The notes: a model not told the origin generated them from the sequence alone. A DNA stretch of 64,000 bases from Bermanella sp044597725 (GCF_044597725.1 NZ_CP139003.1:1178001-1242000); one strand, 5' to 3'. Positions 18,718 through 28,380 are shown, counted from the stretch's first letter. A program made the numbers and translations.

Positions 18718-19698
18718 TTGGGGCGTAAACGTAAAGGTCGCGCTATTAGCGGCATTATGGTGGTTGATAAACCTGCAGGTATGACAAGTAATGCAGTTTT
18801 ACAACATGTTAAACGTATATACGGGGCAGCAAAAGCTGGGCATACAGGCGCCCTCGACCCCATTGCCACAGGTGTATTACCTCTTTGCTTAGGTGAAGCA
18901 ACCAAGTTTAGCCAACGCTTATTGGAAAGTGATAAACGCTATACCACTCGTATTCAACTGGGCGAAAGCCGAGATACCGCCGATATTGAAGGCGCAGTTC
19001 TGGATACGGCAAGCATTCCTGAATTATCAAGCGCAGACATCGAAGCCGTTTTACAGCAGTTTAAAGGCCCGATCACACAGGTTCCTCCTATGTACAGCGC
19101 GCTTAAACATCAAGGAAAAAAGCTGTACGAGCTGGCCCGTGAAGGCAAGGATTTTGATATTAAATCGAAGGCGCGTCAGGTTGTTATACACGATATTAAG
19201 CTGCTTGATTTTGCCGATACGTGGATTGATTTAGACGTGACCTGTAGCAAAGGTACTTATATTCGGTCACTGGCTGAAGATGTGGCAAAGGCATTGGGCA
19301 GTTTGGGTTATGTCGCGCGCTTAAGGCGCCTGGCAGCAGGTCCTTATAATGAGGATATGATGTATAGCTTGCAGCAGCTCGAAACTCTCAAAAGTGACAA
19401 CCCAGATAGTTATCACGCGCTTGATTCTGAGTTGCTTCCAATACACACCGCGCTACCCGATGTACCCATAGTAACAATCAGCCTAAAACAAGCTTATGAT
19501 TTACAATTTGGGCGCGCAATTACCGTCTCTGATGCTGGTGGCAAGCCTATGGCTCAGGTACAATTACGCCTGCTTCACGAGCAATGGGATTTACTATTGG
19601 GCGTGGGCGAACTAAATGCTGATGGGGTAATCTTACCCAAGCGTTTACTGAATATTCCGGAGCTTGCACAAATATTGGCCTCAGCTAATCTTGTGTAG
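18718..19698 (+). CDS. truB: tRNA pseudouridine(55) synthase TruB
   Basis: Makes pseudouridine 55 in the T-loop of nearly all tRNAs. 326 residues. Catalytic motif GHTGALDPIATGVLPLCLGEATK (Asp in LDP) and the region CSKGTYIRSLAEDV are clear, with a carboxyl TruB/PUA-like part. The start is a TTG at 18718 with GGAGG 4 nt upstream. It gives the amino end MGRKRKGRAISGIMVVDKP, which fits the family, whereas the next ATG at 18757 would cut conserved residues. Confidence 0.95.
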   Translation: MGRKRKGRAISGIMVVDKPAGMTSNAVLQHVKRIYGAAKAGHTGALDPIATGVLPLCLGEATKFSQRLLESDKRYTTRIQLGESRDTADIEGAVLDTASIPELSSADIEAVLQQFKGPITQVPPMYSALKHQGKKLYELAREGKDFDIKSKARQVVIHDIKLLDFADTWIDLDVTCSKGTYIRSLAEDVAKALGSLGYVARLRRLAAGPYNEDMMYSLQQLETLKSDNPDSYHALDSELLPIHTALPDVPIVTISLKQAYDLQFGRAITVSDAGGKPMAQVQLRLLHEQWDLLLGVGELNADGVILPKRLLNIPELAQILASANLV

Positions 19699-19794
19699 CG
19701 AAAGAACAGGCCTTTGGGCCGGGTAGTCTCACTGTTTATATGCACGGTGAAGACCCTTTAAATTTTTATCGCATATAACTAAGAGGAATATAAA

Positions 19795-20064
19795 ATGGCA
19801 TTAGATGTAGAAACTAAAGCAGCCATCGTTAAAGAATACCAAACTGCCGAAGGTGATACCGGTTCTCCAGAAGTGCAGGTTGCATTGTTGACGCATAACA
19901 TCAACAACCTACAACCTCACTTTAAAGCGAACAAGCAAGATCACCACTCTCGTCGTGGTTTGATTCGCATGGTTAACCAGCGTCGTAAGTTGTTGGATTA
20001 CCTAAAGCGTAAAGATGTTGCTCGTTATGCTTCTCTTATCAAGCGTCTAGGTCTACGCCGCTAG
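19795..20064 (+). CDS. rpsO: 30S ribosomal protein uS15
   Basis: Primary 16S rRNA-binding protein of the 30S platform. 89 residues, standard length, with the family sequence GDTGSPEVQVALLT and DHHSRRGLIRMVNQRRKLLDYLK. AGAGGAATA precedes the ATG. A 96-bp gap after truB holds a long imperfect hairpin (about 19720-19755), a possible site for S15 autoregulation, not proven here. A strong terminator follows. Confidence 0.98.
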   Translation: MALDVETKAAIVKEYQTAEGDTGSPEVQVALLTHNINNLQPHFKANKQDHHSRRGLIRMVNQRRKLLDYLKRKDVARYASLIKRLGLRR

Positions 20065-20072
20065 TCGCACTG

Positions 20073-20094
20073 AGCCCCCGCAAGGGGGCTTTTT
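20073..20094 (+). terminator. Terminator after rpsO
   Basis: AGCCCCC-GCAA-GGGGGCT followed by TTTT; classical compact stem 8 bp behind the rpsO stop. Confidence 0.9.
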
Positions 20095-20308
20095 ACAAAC
20101 TGGCTTGCTGAAATCAGTAAGTTAGCAAAAAATGTGCTTATGCACACGCATAACGACATGGGGTCTATAAGCGGTACAAAACTGTGTTTCTACCCATTCG
20201 CCTTTTCACCTATGAGATGTCATGCGGTAGAGAAAGGGCTAATGCTTGGAAGTACAGTGAGTGACTGCACAGGACAGCATGTCATGTGTTATTTATAAAA
20301 GGAAAACT

Positions 20309-22408
20309 ATGCTAAATCTAACTCCTGTTACTAAGACCTTTCAATTTGGTCAACATGAAGTCACTCTAGAAACCCAGCGTATTGCTCGTCAAGCGAGCGG
20401 TGCTGTATTGGTAACCATGGGCCCAATCCAAGTATTGGCCACGGTTGTAGGCGCAAAAGAAGCTAAACCGGGTCAAGGGTTTTTCCCTCTAACGGTTAAT
20501 TACCAAGAAAAGTATTACGCCGCCGGTAAAATCCCTGGTGGTTTCATTAAGCGTGAAAACCGCCCAAGCGAAAAAGAAACCTTAACCAGCCGTCTAATCG
20601 ATCGTCCTATTCGTCCTTTGTTCCCAGAAGGCTACATGAACGAAGTTCAGGTTGTTTTATCGGTTGTATCGGCTGACACAGAAAATGATCCAGATATCGC
20701 TGCTATGCTTGGTGCCTCTGCTGCGCTGGCAATTTCAGGTATTCCATTCGATGGCCCAGTGGGTGCTGCACGCGTGGGTTATGATGCCGATCAAGGTTAT
20801 TTCCTAAACCCAACCTATGAGCAACTTAAAACGTCATTGCTTGATATGGTGGTTGCCGGTACTGATGAAGCTGTATTAATGGTTGAGTCAGAAGCGAAAG
20901 AACTAAGCGAAGATGAAATGTTAGGCGCTGTACTGTTTGCTCATCAAGAATTCCAAGTAGCGGTTAATGCGATTAAAGAATTTGCTGCTGAAGTGGGTAC
21001 ACCACGTTGGGAATGGACTGCACCAGAAATCAACACTGCGCTTTACAATCAAATGAAAGAAGTAGGTTTAGCTGACCTTAGCGCCGCTTATCAGACTAAA
21101 GATAAGATGGAGCGTTATACTTTAATTGATGCAGTTAAAACTAAAATTAAAGACGCTCTATTGGTTGAAGAAGGTGACGATAGCAATGCTGAAGATATCT
21201 CTAACCTATTTAAAACCATGCAAAAAGAAGTGGTTCGTGAACGTATTTTATCAAATGAACCTCGTATTGATGGTCGTGATAACAAAACAGTACGTGACCT
21301 GAATATCCAAACAGGTGTATTGAAAGGCACCCATGGCTCTGCGCTATTTACTCGTGGTGAAACACAATCTATTGGTACAGTTACATTAGGTTCAACTCGT
21401 GATGCGCAAACCATTGAATTCTTGCACGAAGTGATCAAAGACAACTTCATGTTCCACTATAACTTCCCTCCGTATTCAGTAGGTGAGTGTGGTCGCATGG
21501 GTGCACCAGGTCGTCGTGAAATTGGCCATGGTCGTTTGGCTCGTCGCGGTGTTCAAGCTATGATGCCTAAAGTTGAAGACTTCCCGTATACAGTGCGTGT
21601 TGTTTCTGAAATTACCGAATCTAATGGTTCGTCTTCAATGGCTTCTGTATGTTCTGCTTCACTTGCACTTATGGATGCTGGTGTACCGATCAAAGCGCCT
21701 GTTGCTGGTATCGCTATGGGTCTAGTAAAAGAAGATAACCGCTTCTCAGTATTAACCGATATCCTAGGTGATGAAGATCATCTTGGTGATATGGACTTTA
21801 AAGTAGCGGGTTCTGAAGACGGTATTACTGCTCTTCAAATGGATATAAAAATCCAAGGCATTACTGAAGAGATTATGGAAATTGCATTAGAGCAAGCACT
21901 TGATGCTCGAATGACTATCCTTAAGCAAATGAACGAAGTGATGTCTGTGCATCGCGCAGAAATGCCAGACAATGCACCAACTTACCTGACTCTAAAAGTA
22001 CCTTCGGATAAAATTGCCGAAGCCATTGGTAAAGGCGGCGCAACTATTCGCGGTATTTGTGACGAAACCGGCGCTGATGTTGATATTAGCGACGAAGGTG
22101 TTATTAGTATTTTCGCCCTAACCAAAGTAGCGGCCGAAAAAGCGAAAAGCATGTTTGAAGCAGTAACAGCCGAAGCCGAAGTGGGTACAATCTACGAAGG
22201 TAAAGTAAACAAAATCGTGGACTTTGGTGCCTTTGTAAACATCCTTCCGGGTAAAGATGGTCTGGTACATATTTCGCAAATCTCAGACGAGCGCGTTGAA
22301 AATGTTGCCGACTTCTTAAAAGAAGGTACAACTATTAAGGTTAAGGTACTTGATGTTGATAACAAAGGCCGCATCAAGCTAACCATGAAAGGCATCGAAG
22401 TAGAATAG
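20309..22408 (+). CDS. pnp: Polyribonucleotide nucleotidyltransferase (PNPase)
   Basis: Phosphorolytic 3'-5' exoribonuclease of the RNA degradosome. 699 residues: two RNase PH domains with a helical linker, then KH (about 552-610, IAEAIGKGGATIRGICDETGADVDI) and S1 (about 620-695, GTIYEGKVNKIVDFGAFVNI). The reading frame opens at 20261, but the ATG at 20309 has AAAGGAAAA in front and gives the normal amino end. About 244 bp separate it from rpsO; in E. coli that spacer forms an RNase III-cut hairpin that PNPase uses for autoregulation. I did not resolve a clear equivalent. Confidence 0.98.
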   Translation: MLNLTPVTKTFQFGQHEVTLETQRIARQASGAVLVTMGPIQVLATVVGAKEAKPGQGFFPLTVNYQEKYYAAGKIPGGFIKRENRPSEKETLTSRLIDRPIRPLFPEGYMNEVQVVLSVVSADTENDPDIAAMLGASAALAISGIPFDGPVGAARVGYDADQGYFLNPTYEQLKTSLLDMVVAGTDEAVLMVESEAKELSEDEMLGAVLFAHQEFQVAVNAIKEFAAEVGTPRWEWTAPEINTALYNQMKEVGLADLSAAYQTKDKMERYTLIDAVKTKIKDALLVEEGDDSNAEDISNLFKTMQKEVVRERILSNEPRIDGRDNKTVRDLNIQTGVLKGTHGSALFTRGETQSIGTVTLGSTRDAQTIEFLHEVIKDNFMFHYNFPPYSVGECGRMGAPGRREIGHGRLARRGVQAMMPKVEDFPYTVRVVSEITESNGSSSMASVCSASLALMDAGVPIKAPVAGIAMGLVKEDNRFSVLTDILGDEDHLGDMDFKVAGSEDGITALQMDIKIQGITEEIMEIALEQALDARMTILKQMNEVMSVHRAEMPDNAPTYLTLKVPSDKIAEAIGKGGATIRGICDETGADVDISDEGVISIFALTKVAAEKAKSMFEAVTAEAEVGTIYEGKVNKIVDFGAFVNILPGKDGLVHISQISDERVENVADFLKEGTTIKVKVLDVDNKGRIKLTMKGIEVE

Positions 22409-22491
22409 GTGCCACTGAACTGCCTCTATCGTTTTGATCTGAATGTATTAGTTAAAACGTTAGAGGTCGTAATAACCCTTACAGGGTTAGT

Positions 22492-22517
22492 GGAAGGTTC
22501 GATTACTCGATCCTTCC
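22492..22517 (+). other. Hairpin in the pnp-slyD spacer
   Basis: GGAAGGTTCGA and TCGATCCTTCC with a TTAC loop and one mismatch. It follows another imperfect stem (CCTCTATCGTTTT with AAAACGTTAGAGG, 22424-22468). Neither has a T-run on the plus strand, so the end of the pnp transcript is not certain. Confidence 0.45.
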
Positions 22518-22587
22518 CATTCGCTTCCATAGCGAACTAGCAAGTAATTGCGACGCATGAAATTCAGGTCGAAAAAGGGGGTATCCC

Positions 22588-23073
22588 ATGACCATCGAAA
22601 ACAACAAAGTTGTAACTATCGATTTTACAGTTAAAAACGCCGATACAGACGAAGTAATTGAAAGCTCAGTAGGTGCTGAGCCGTTATTGTATTTACACGG
22701 CCACAATAACCTTGTTCCAGGTTTAGAAAATGCTCTTACGGGTAAGTCTGTAGGCGAAGCCTATGAAGTAACAGTAACTCCTGAAGAAGGTTACGGTGTA
22801 CATGACGAAAGCCTAATTCAAGAAGTACCTCGTGAAATGTTCCAAGGCGTTGATGAAATCAATGTGGGTATGGAATTCACTGCTGACGGCCCACAAGGTC
22901 CAGTAGTTGTTGAAGTAACCAAAGTTGACGACAAAACCGTAACAGTAGATGCAAACCACCCATTAGCCAGTGTTACACTAGCCTTTAGTGGTGAAGTTAA
23001 AGAAGTGCGTGATGCGACAGCAGAAGAGCTAGAGCACGGTCATGTACACGGTGAAGGCGGCCACGAGCACTAG
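22588..23073 (+). CDS. slyD: FKBP-type peptidyl-prolyl isomerase, SlyD family
   Basis: Prolyl isomerase and chaperone. 161 residues with the split FKBP domain (VTIDFTVKNADTDEVIESS, LVPGLENALTGKSVGE) interrupted by the insert-in-flap chaperone domain (VTPEEGYGVHDE through DANHPLA). The short carboxyl tail is His-rich (HGHVHGEGGHEH), as in metal-binding SlyD proteins that help load nickel. It could equally be named FkpB/SlpA-like, but length and tail favour SlyD. Strong ribosome-binding site AAAAAGGGGGT. Confidence 0.92.
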   Translation: MTIENNKVVTIDFTVKNADTDEVIESSVGAEPLLYLHGHNNLVPGLENALTGKSVGEAYEVTVTPEEGYGVHDESLIQEVPREMFQGVDEINVGMEFTADGPQGPVVVEVTKVDDKTVTVDANHPLASVTLAFSGEVKEVRDATAEELEHGHVHGEGGHEH

Positions 23074-23099
23074 TTTTAGTTGCTCCCAGCCTGATTAAG

Positions 23100-23131
23100 A
23101 AAGGTGCTCTTTTTATGAGCACCTTTTTTTT
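23100..23131 (+). terminator. Terminator after slyD
   Basis: Perfect 10-bp stem AAAGGTGCTC/GAGCACCTTT with a 7-nt loop and a run of eight T. Confidence 0.93.
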
Positions 23132-23292
23132 GCTTAAAATTTGTTGGTTATAACTTTATAAGTATTATAACGCCAGTCTTATGTTGTTTTGGGCCAGCTT
23201 ACATAAAGCTACTTGGCCTTGGTTTATAAAAATCGTAAGCTCCTAGGAATGATTACCTACAATTAATAAAAATAAAATTATTAGGGGTTTAT

Positions 23293-24174
23293 ATGGAAGC
23301 AGCTGTGCTGACTAAGGTTTTTCTACCTGCATCATTATTTGTCATTATGTTAGGCATGGGTTTGGCACTGAAACCGATTGATTTCAAAATGGTGCTGGTG
23401 AAACCCAAAGCGATTGTACTTGGACTGCTGGCGCAGATGATTCTACTTCCATTATTAGCTTTAGGTGTCATTTATTTGTTTGGAATGACAGGTGCGCTGG
23501 CCGTGGGGGTCATGATTCTTGCGCTATGTCCCGGTGGAACAACCTCGAATTTATATACCTTCTTAGCCAAGGGGGATATTGCGCTTAGTGTCTCTCTTAC
23601 ATCGGTTGTTAGTCTAATCGCTCCATTTACTGTACCCATCTTGCTGATATTTTTTATGGACTTGCTCATGGGGCAAGAAGAATATATTAAGTTACCCGTG
23701 TTAAAAACGATTTTACAATTGGTAGTCATTACTATTATCCCCGTATCTTTAGGCATGGTTATTCAGCACTATAAGCCGGCACTATCTAACAAGGTAGAAA
23801 AGCCAGTTAAACTTTTTTCTATTATTGTTATGTTTGTCATTATTGCTGGCATAGTCGCGCAAAATATCAGTCAAATGGGGGCATACTTTGCGAAAGCAGG
23901 CATGGCTACATTGGTGCTTAACCTAGCATGTATGCTGATGGGCTATGGTATTGCTAAGTTAGCGCGCTTGAATGAAGCCCAGAGTAAAGCCATTGGCATA
24001 GAGGTGGGCTTTCAAAACGGCACCCTAGCTATTCTTATTGCTCTCACTCTGCTCGAAAATACCCAAATGGCAATTGCAGCAACTACCTATAGCCTAATAA
24101 TGTTTATCACAGGCGGGTTGTTCGCATGGGCATTACATCGTAAAACTCAGGTGCCTGTTGAGGTTGACGCTTAG
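23293..24174 (+). CDS. Bile acid:sodium symporter family (BASS) membrane carrier
   Basis: Integral membrane protein of 293 residues with about nine to ten hydrophobic helices. It shows BASS family features: the glycine-rich crossing VGVMILALCPGGTTSNLYTFLAKGDIALSV and the second one with GIEVGFQNGTLAILIAL. These are the two discontinuous helices that bind sodium in the family. The substrate (organic acid or other anion) cannot be told. It stands alone between two terminators. Confidence 0.9.
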   Translation: MEAAVLTKVFLPASLFVIMLGMGLALKPIDFKMVLVKPKAIVLGLLAQMILLPLLALGVIYLFGMTGALAVGVMILALCPGGTTSNLYTFLAKGDIALSVSLTSVVSLIAPFTVPILLIFFMDLLMGQEEYIKLPVLKTILQLVVITIIPVSLGMVIQHYKPALSNKVEKPVKLFSIIVMFVIIAGIVAQNISQMGAYFAKAGMATLVLNLACMLMGYGIAKLARLNEAQSKAIGIEVGFQNGTLAILIALTLLENTQMAIAATTYSLIMFITGGLFAWALHRKTQVPVEVDA

Positions 24175-24236
24175 GGATTATTGAGGATAAAAAAGCCTTA
24201 TCGTTAGGGCAAAAAGCTTTTACTGTTTATTGTCGA

Positions 24237-24267
24237 GACGCCGAATATAATCGGCGTCTTTTATTTT
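24237..24267 (+). terminator. Terminator after the BASS carrier gene
   Basis: GACGCCGA-ATATAA-TCGGCGTC with TTTTATTTT behind it, only about 15 bp before the next gene. Confidence 0.85.
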
Positions 24268-24281
24268 GGCAATTCGCAAGT

Positions 24282-25115
24282 ATGAAGCTAGTCTCGTTTG
24301 ATGCCTATCGCTCTTTAAATTTAGGGCAAATTCATTATATTAAGCCCGAGTTAATGAATAGCCATATCGATACGATTGTGGCCTCAGACGGTATTGTTTT
24401 TCCGCAATATTGGCAATTAAACAGCCTCTTATACGGCTTGAAAAAGCGCATTTTCCCCAGTGCAGCCAGTTATCATATCGGTCATGACAAAGTAGAGATG
24501 ACCCGTTGTTTTCAACTGGTCGCCCCTCATCATGTGCCTTGGACAATGGTAACCGCCAATACACTAGAAGATGCGGATAAAGTCTGGGCATCTATGCCGT
24601 TCCCGTTTGTGGCAAAAATTCCTAAAAGTAGTATGGGAGAGGGCGTATTCTTAATTGAGACTCGTGCTCAGTGGCAACGTTATTTAGAGCAAACCCCTGT
24701 GATTTATGCTCAGGAATACCTGCCCATTGATAGGGACTTACGTATTGTCTGGGTGGGTGATCGCATTGTTGCAGGCTATTGGCGTTTACAAGCGGAGCAA
24801 GGATTTTATAACAATGTTTCCAAAGGGGGCATGGTAGAAGCGGGTATACTTCCTCCTGAGGCCTGTGCTTTAGTTGAAAAACTGGCGACACAGCTGGATA
24901 TTAATCATGGCGGTTTTGATATAGCCATGGTGGGCAATCATCCTTATGTCTTTGAGTTTAATCGCTTATTTGGTAATCAAGGACAGGCGGGATTGCAAAG
25001 CAAGGTAGACAGCGCCATTGAAGAGTATTTGGCTAAGTCATGGGGCGATGATGAGCCCAATAAACCAACATCACCTCATTGGTCTAAGGGCTCAACATTG
25101 TCTAAAGCAGGTTAG
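24282..25115 (+). CDS. RimK-like ATP-grasp protein
   Basis: 277 residues with an ATP-grasp fold similar to the RimK / glutathione synthetase group. The amino part has little recognisable; then KVEMTRCFQLVAPHHVPWTMV, the glycine-rich lid KIPKSSMGEGVFLI, the strand YAQEYLPIDRDLRIVWVGDRIVAGYWR, and the metal-binding end GGFDIAMVGNHPYVFEFNRLFGNQG (Asp, Glu, Asn). It should join a carboxylate to an amine using ATP, but the partners are unknown. No clear ribosome-binding site. It ends 3 bp from the convergent yceI-like gene. Confidence 0.8.
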   Translation: MKLVSFDAYRSLNLGQIHYIKPELMNSHIDTIVASDGIVFPQYWQLNSLLYGLKKRIFPSAASYHIGHDKVEMTRCFQLVAPHHVPWTMVTANTLEDADKVWASMPFPFVAKIPKSSMGEGVFLIETRAQWQRYLEQTPVIYAQEYLPIDRDLRIVWVGDRIVAGYWRLQAEQGFYNNVSKGGMVEAGILPPEACALVEKLATQLDINHGGFDIAMVGNHPYVFEFNRLFGNQGQAGLQSKVDSAIEEYLAKSWGDDEPNKPTSPHWSKGSTLSKAG

Positions 25116-25118
25116 CGA

Positions 25119-25697
25119 TTACTGACGCACGCCTTCAATGTTTAGAATCAGTTCTACTTCTTCAGAAGCTGGACCAAGATTGAAGTCGATGTTGTAGTCT
25201 TTAAGGGCAATGCTCGTTGTTCCCATAAAGCCGCGACGGAAACCGCCCCAAGGGTCTTCACCTGCGCCAATTTCTTCGGCATCAATAACGACTTTTTTAG
25301 TGACGCCATTTAGCGTTAGGTCGCCATGGATGTCTGCTTTACCTTCGCCTTTATCAACCACTTTAGTGCTTTTAAAGGTGGCAGTTGGGTGTTCCTCTAC
25401 ATTCAAAAAGTCATCGCCACGTAAATGTTTATCACGCTCGCCATGGTTAGAATCGACACTGGCGGTTTTAATGGTCACATTAACGCTGGATTTCTCGATA
25501 TTGTCACCGTCATAAACAAATTGACCATCAAAGTCGTTAAAACGGCCTTTTAGCCAGCTGTAACCTAAGTGTTTAATTTTGAACTCGATAAAGGCATGCA
25601 TACCTTTGATGTCGATTTGATAGTTCTCAGCAGAGAATGCTTGAGAACTAAGACTTAATACCAAACCAGCCGTAAGGGCTTTTAATGTGGTTTTCAT
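25119..25697 (-). CDS. YceI-family periplasmic protein
   Basis: 192 residues. A signal peptide (about 1-23, LTAGLVLSLSSQAFSA) is followed by the YceI lipocalin-like barrel: HAFIEFKIKHLGYSWLKGRFNDFDG, then KHLRGDDFLNVEEHPTATFKST and HGDLTLNGVTKKV. The family binds isoprenoid chains in known structures. Next to the cytochrome b561 gene on the same strand, 55 bp apart; YceI and b561 genes are often paired, which suggests a redox or quinone link, still inferential. Good ribosome-binding site AAAGGAGC. Confidence 0.92.
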   Translation of the reverse strand: MKTTLKALTAGLVLSLSSQAFSAENYQIDIKGMHAFIEFKIKHLGYSWLKGRFNDFDGQFVYDGDNIEKSSVNVTIKTASVDSNHGERDKHLRGDDFLNVEEHPTATFKSTKVVDKGEGKADIHGDLTLNGVTKKVVIDAEEIGAGEDPWGGFRRGFMGTTSIALKDYNIDFNLGPASEEVELILNIEGVRQ

Positions 25698-25751
25698 ACT
25701 TGCTCCTTTTGTTTTATGTAAAGTCTTGCGCGTATTGAATCTAAAGCGAGC

Positions 25752-26273
25752 TTACATCATCCGCTTTAGAGTCGAATCTTTGTCTATAAAATGATGCTTG
25801 AGTGCGCCTGCGGCATGTAAAACAACCAGCGCAATTAAGCCATATGCGACCCATTCATGAATAAAGCCCATAACATCTTCTTGGTTCTCAAATGCAGGCA
25901 TCACAGCAGGTACAGTAAACCATCCGAAGATATCAATGCCACGATTATCGGCAGTGGAAATCAAGTAACCGCTAATCAGTAAGGTCAAAATGCCAAGATA
26001 TAGCAACAGGTGCACGCCATGGGCTAAATTGACTTCCCATTTTTGGTGAGTTTTTAAAGGCTTAGGCATGGGCTTTAAGAAACGCACACACAAACGCACG
26101 AATATTAGAACCGCTAAAAGAATGCCAAAGGCTTTGTGATATTCCGGCGCGGGTTGGTACCAAGGGTCGTAGTAACCCAATGAGCGCATCCACAACCCCA
26201 AAGCAAATAGACCAATAATCAAAAGCCCAGTAACCCAATGAAGGGCTCGAGATGTTATTGAATACTTTTCCAT
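25752..26273 (-). CDS. Cytochrome b561 family protein
   Basis: 173-residue inner-membrane protein with four hydrophobic helices and His residues that fit haem-b ligands (ALHWVTGLLIIGL; EYHKAFGILLA; GVHLLLYLGILTL; HEWVAYGLIALVVLHAAGALKHHFI). The family passes electrons from quinol to acceptors such as superoxide. First gene of a probable two-gene unit with the yceI-like gene. Confidence 0.92.
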   Translation of the reverse strand: MEKYSITSRALHWVTGLLIIGLFALGLWMRSLGYYDPWYQPAPEYHKAFGILLAVLIFVRLCVRFLKPMPKPLKTHQKWEVNLAHGVHLLLYLGILTLLISGYLISTADNRGIDIFGWFTVPAVMPAFENQEDVMGFIHEWVAYGLIALVVLHAAGALKHHFIDKDSTLKRMM

Positions 26274-26510
26274 AATTCACACTCGACTAACGAACTAAAA
26301 TGAGTTTAAACCAAATTAATAGATGTTAAACCGTAAAAACCTGCTAGTTTTAATTGGTAAATTCGATTGGTTTACGACGTGCTTTCCACGAAATTGACCT
26401 ACTAAGCAAATAGGCTGGCCCAAACAACCACCTTCAAAACCTATATTTAAGGCCATAATGGACTCGAGTGAATCAAAATCGTTCCCATAATAATAGGCAG
26501 AGGGTGCAAA

Positions 26511-26861
26511 ATGAGCGAACAATCGCAAATAAACAGTTTTAAAGAGTTTTATCCATTTTATTTGGCTGAACATAGCAACCCGGTATGTCGAGGTTTGCAC
26601 TATGTAGGCAGCTTATTGGTCATTGCGGTATTGGCTTATAGTTTGGTAACCGCACAATATATTTACTTATGGGCATTACCGGTTATTGGATATGGTTTTG
26701 CTTGGGTAGGACACTTTTTTTATGAGCATAATCGCCCAGCAACATTTCAGTATCCTTTATACAGTTTTGTCTCAGATTGGGTAATGTTGGCGCAGGCGCT
26801 TACCGGAACATTACCCAAGCAGTATTTTAAGCAAAGTGCTAAATCATCAAGCACATCTTAA
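26511..26861 (+). CDS. DUF962 / Mpo1-like protein
   Basis: 116 residues. The DUF962 signature is clear: SFKEFYPFYLAEHSNPVCRGLHYVGS, two hydrophobic segments, then GYGFAWVGHFFYEHNRPATFQYPLYSFVSDW. The yeast member Mpo1 is an iron-dependent dioxygenase acting in phytosphingosine alpha-oxidation, and the conserved His residues are present here. The bacterial role is not known. It ends 2 bp before the convergent serine hydrolase gene. Confidence 0.88.
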   Translation: MSEQSQINSFKEFYPFYLAEHSNPVCRGLHYVGSLLVIAVLAYSLVTAQYIYLWALPVIGYGFAWVGHFFYEHNRPATFQYPLYSFVSDWVMLAQALTGTLPKQYFKQSAKSSSTS

Positions 26862-26863
26862 GT

Positions 26864-28111
26864 TTATTCACGGGTATCGCCTTGAGCCAGTGCGCTCGGG
26901 CGAGACTCAGCTGATTCAGCAATGCGCCTAAAAGCGGCCACGGCAATATCTTTGCTTTCGTAGTCATTGGCCATAAAGTCTCGATTCGCACTATTTTTAA
27001 CAATAACCACATCATGCTTGCGATTGATGTAGATGTATTGGCCATAAATACCCAAGGCTAAAAATTCTTCATCAGGGTTTTCAGGTAACCACCATTGATA
27101 TCCATAACCAAAGTTAGTGGACGCATTATCGCGTTTACCCGGTATAAGGTGAGGGGCATCGGGGGTAATGCTGTCTTCTATCCATTGCTGGGGTACAATT
27201 TGTTCTTGGCGTAGTCGGCCATAATCTCGATATACCACCCCCATGCGCGCATAATCTCGACTTATTAGGTTTAGACCGCCCAGTACCATTGGCTCTCCAG
27301 TACTATCGGTAATGTATATCGCATCGCGCTCGGTACCCAATTTAGACCAAAGCTTTTCGTCAAAATATTCGGCAATGCTTTGCCCGGTGGCGGCACGCAG
27401 TACCATGCCTAAAACATGGGTATCGATACTGACATAGTGCATAAACGTGCCTTGAGGACGGGATTCATCCTTGGCTAAGGAAGCGGCAAAATCATCAAAG
27501 CTGCCGCCAAGTGCCATAATGCGGCCAAAGCGGTTAATGTCGCTATTAAAATCGCCATAGTCTTCATCAAAATGAACGCCGCTGCTCATTTGCAGCACAT
27601 TTTTAATGCTTACCCCGTCGTATCCTGAATTTTTAAGGCTAGGCACGTAATCGGTAACAGGGGCATTTAGGTCGGTGATATGCCCTTCCTCGACGGCAAT
27701 ACCAAATAAGGCGCTCAGGTAGCTTTTCGCCATAGACCAAGAGATTCGAGTATCGAATTCGTCAGTGCCTTGGTAATAATCTTCAAATGTAATGGTATTG
27801 CCTTTAACTACCAAAAGCGCGGTTGTACTTGTATCTTCAATAAAGGCTTGCATGCTACGTGGTTTATCTTGGTATAAAAATGTCTCGGGTAAGGGTTGGG
27901 TTTGTTTTTTGAATGTATATACAGGGCCTTTTTTAGGGATGGTAACCGTAGGGGCAATCTCGGGTAAGCGAGAAAAGTTTTTAACAATCACATCTTCATC
28001 AAACAATCGCACGGTATGATAGAGTTGACGCAGCTCGGTATAAAATAGGGCGCTGATAATAATAGTGATGCCAATAATGGCCATTAGCGTGAATTTCAGG
28101 GCTTTTCCCAT
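26864..28111 (-). CDS. Serine hydrolase of the class C beta-lactamase / penicillin-binding-protein family
   Basis: 415 residues. One amino-terminal membrane segment (about 6-24) anchors it, with the enzyme part outside. The catalytic SxxK is SMAK at 126-129 in the family context ISWSMAKSYLSALFG. A YVS near MHYVSIDTHVLG fits the second-motif tyrosine, and GYGYQWWLP fits the family carboxyl motif. Such proteins include esterases and 6-aminohexanoate-dimer-hydrolase-like enzymes; the substrate is unknown and there is no reason to call it a beta-lactamase. Confidence 0.88.
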   Translation of the reverse strand: MGKALKFTLMAIIGITIIISALFYTELRQLYHTVRLFDEDVIVKNFSRLPEIAPTVTIPKKGPVYTFKKQTQPLPETFLYQDKPRSMQAFIEDTSTTALLVVKGNTITFEDYYQGTDEFDTRISWSMAKSYLSALFGIAVEEGHITDLNAPVTDYVPSLKNSGYDGVSIKNVLQMSSGVHFDEDYGDFNSDINRFGRIMALGGSFDDFAASLAKDESRPQGTFMHYVSIDTHVLGMVLRAATGQSIAEYFDEKLWSKLGTERDAIYITDSTGEPMVLGGLNLISRDYARMGVVYRDYGRLRQEQIVPQQWIEDSITPDAPHLIPGKRDNASTNFGYGYQWWLPENPDEEFLALGIYGQYIYINRKHDVVIVKNSANRDFMANDYESKDIAVAAFRRIAESAESRPSALAQGDTRE

Positions 28112-28210
28112 GGTGTCTTCCTTATTATTTTTTCAGGCATTAGCATAGCCTTATAGAGTAAAAGCAAGAATGACGTATTAGGCCAAACATGACGGCATTT
28201 TCTATAAGGC

Positions 28211-28237
28211 AAAAAAAACCCCCTACATTGAGGGGGT
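28211..28237 (-). terminator. Minus-strand terminator upstream of the serine hydrolase gene
   Basis: On the minus strand ACCCCCT-CAATGT-AGGGGGT is followed by a run of seven or eight T. It sits about 100 bp before the serine hydrolase start, with no minus-strand gene in front of it. It could end a short transcript running away from the rpsF promoter or act as an attenuator. Confidence 0.75.
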
Positions 28238-28380
28238 AAATGCTTGCTTAAGGAACACAATGATGGCGCGCCTACGCTGATGGGGATCTTGTAAGGCGCG
28301 CTATTCCTATGAGTATGCAATAATCGAATGGTTCCAAAAATTGTATCGGATTGGCGTATTTGGTCTGTATGCGTAAAACC

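Noticed and set aside
20261..20308. Longer amino end for PNPase
   Set aside because: The extra 16 residues have no counterpart in the family and the good ribosome-binding site lies before the ATG at 20309.
26864..28111. Beta-lactamase / antibiotic resistance gene
   Set aside because: Only the general SxxK serine-hydrolase fold is shown; the membrane anchor and sequence point to a general esterase/amidase-like enzyme, so a resistance label is unsupported.
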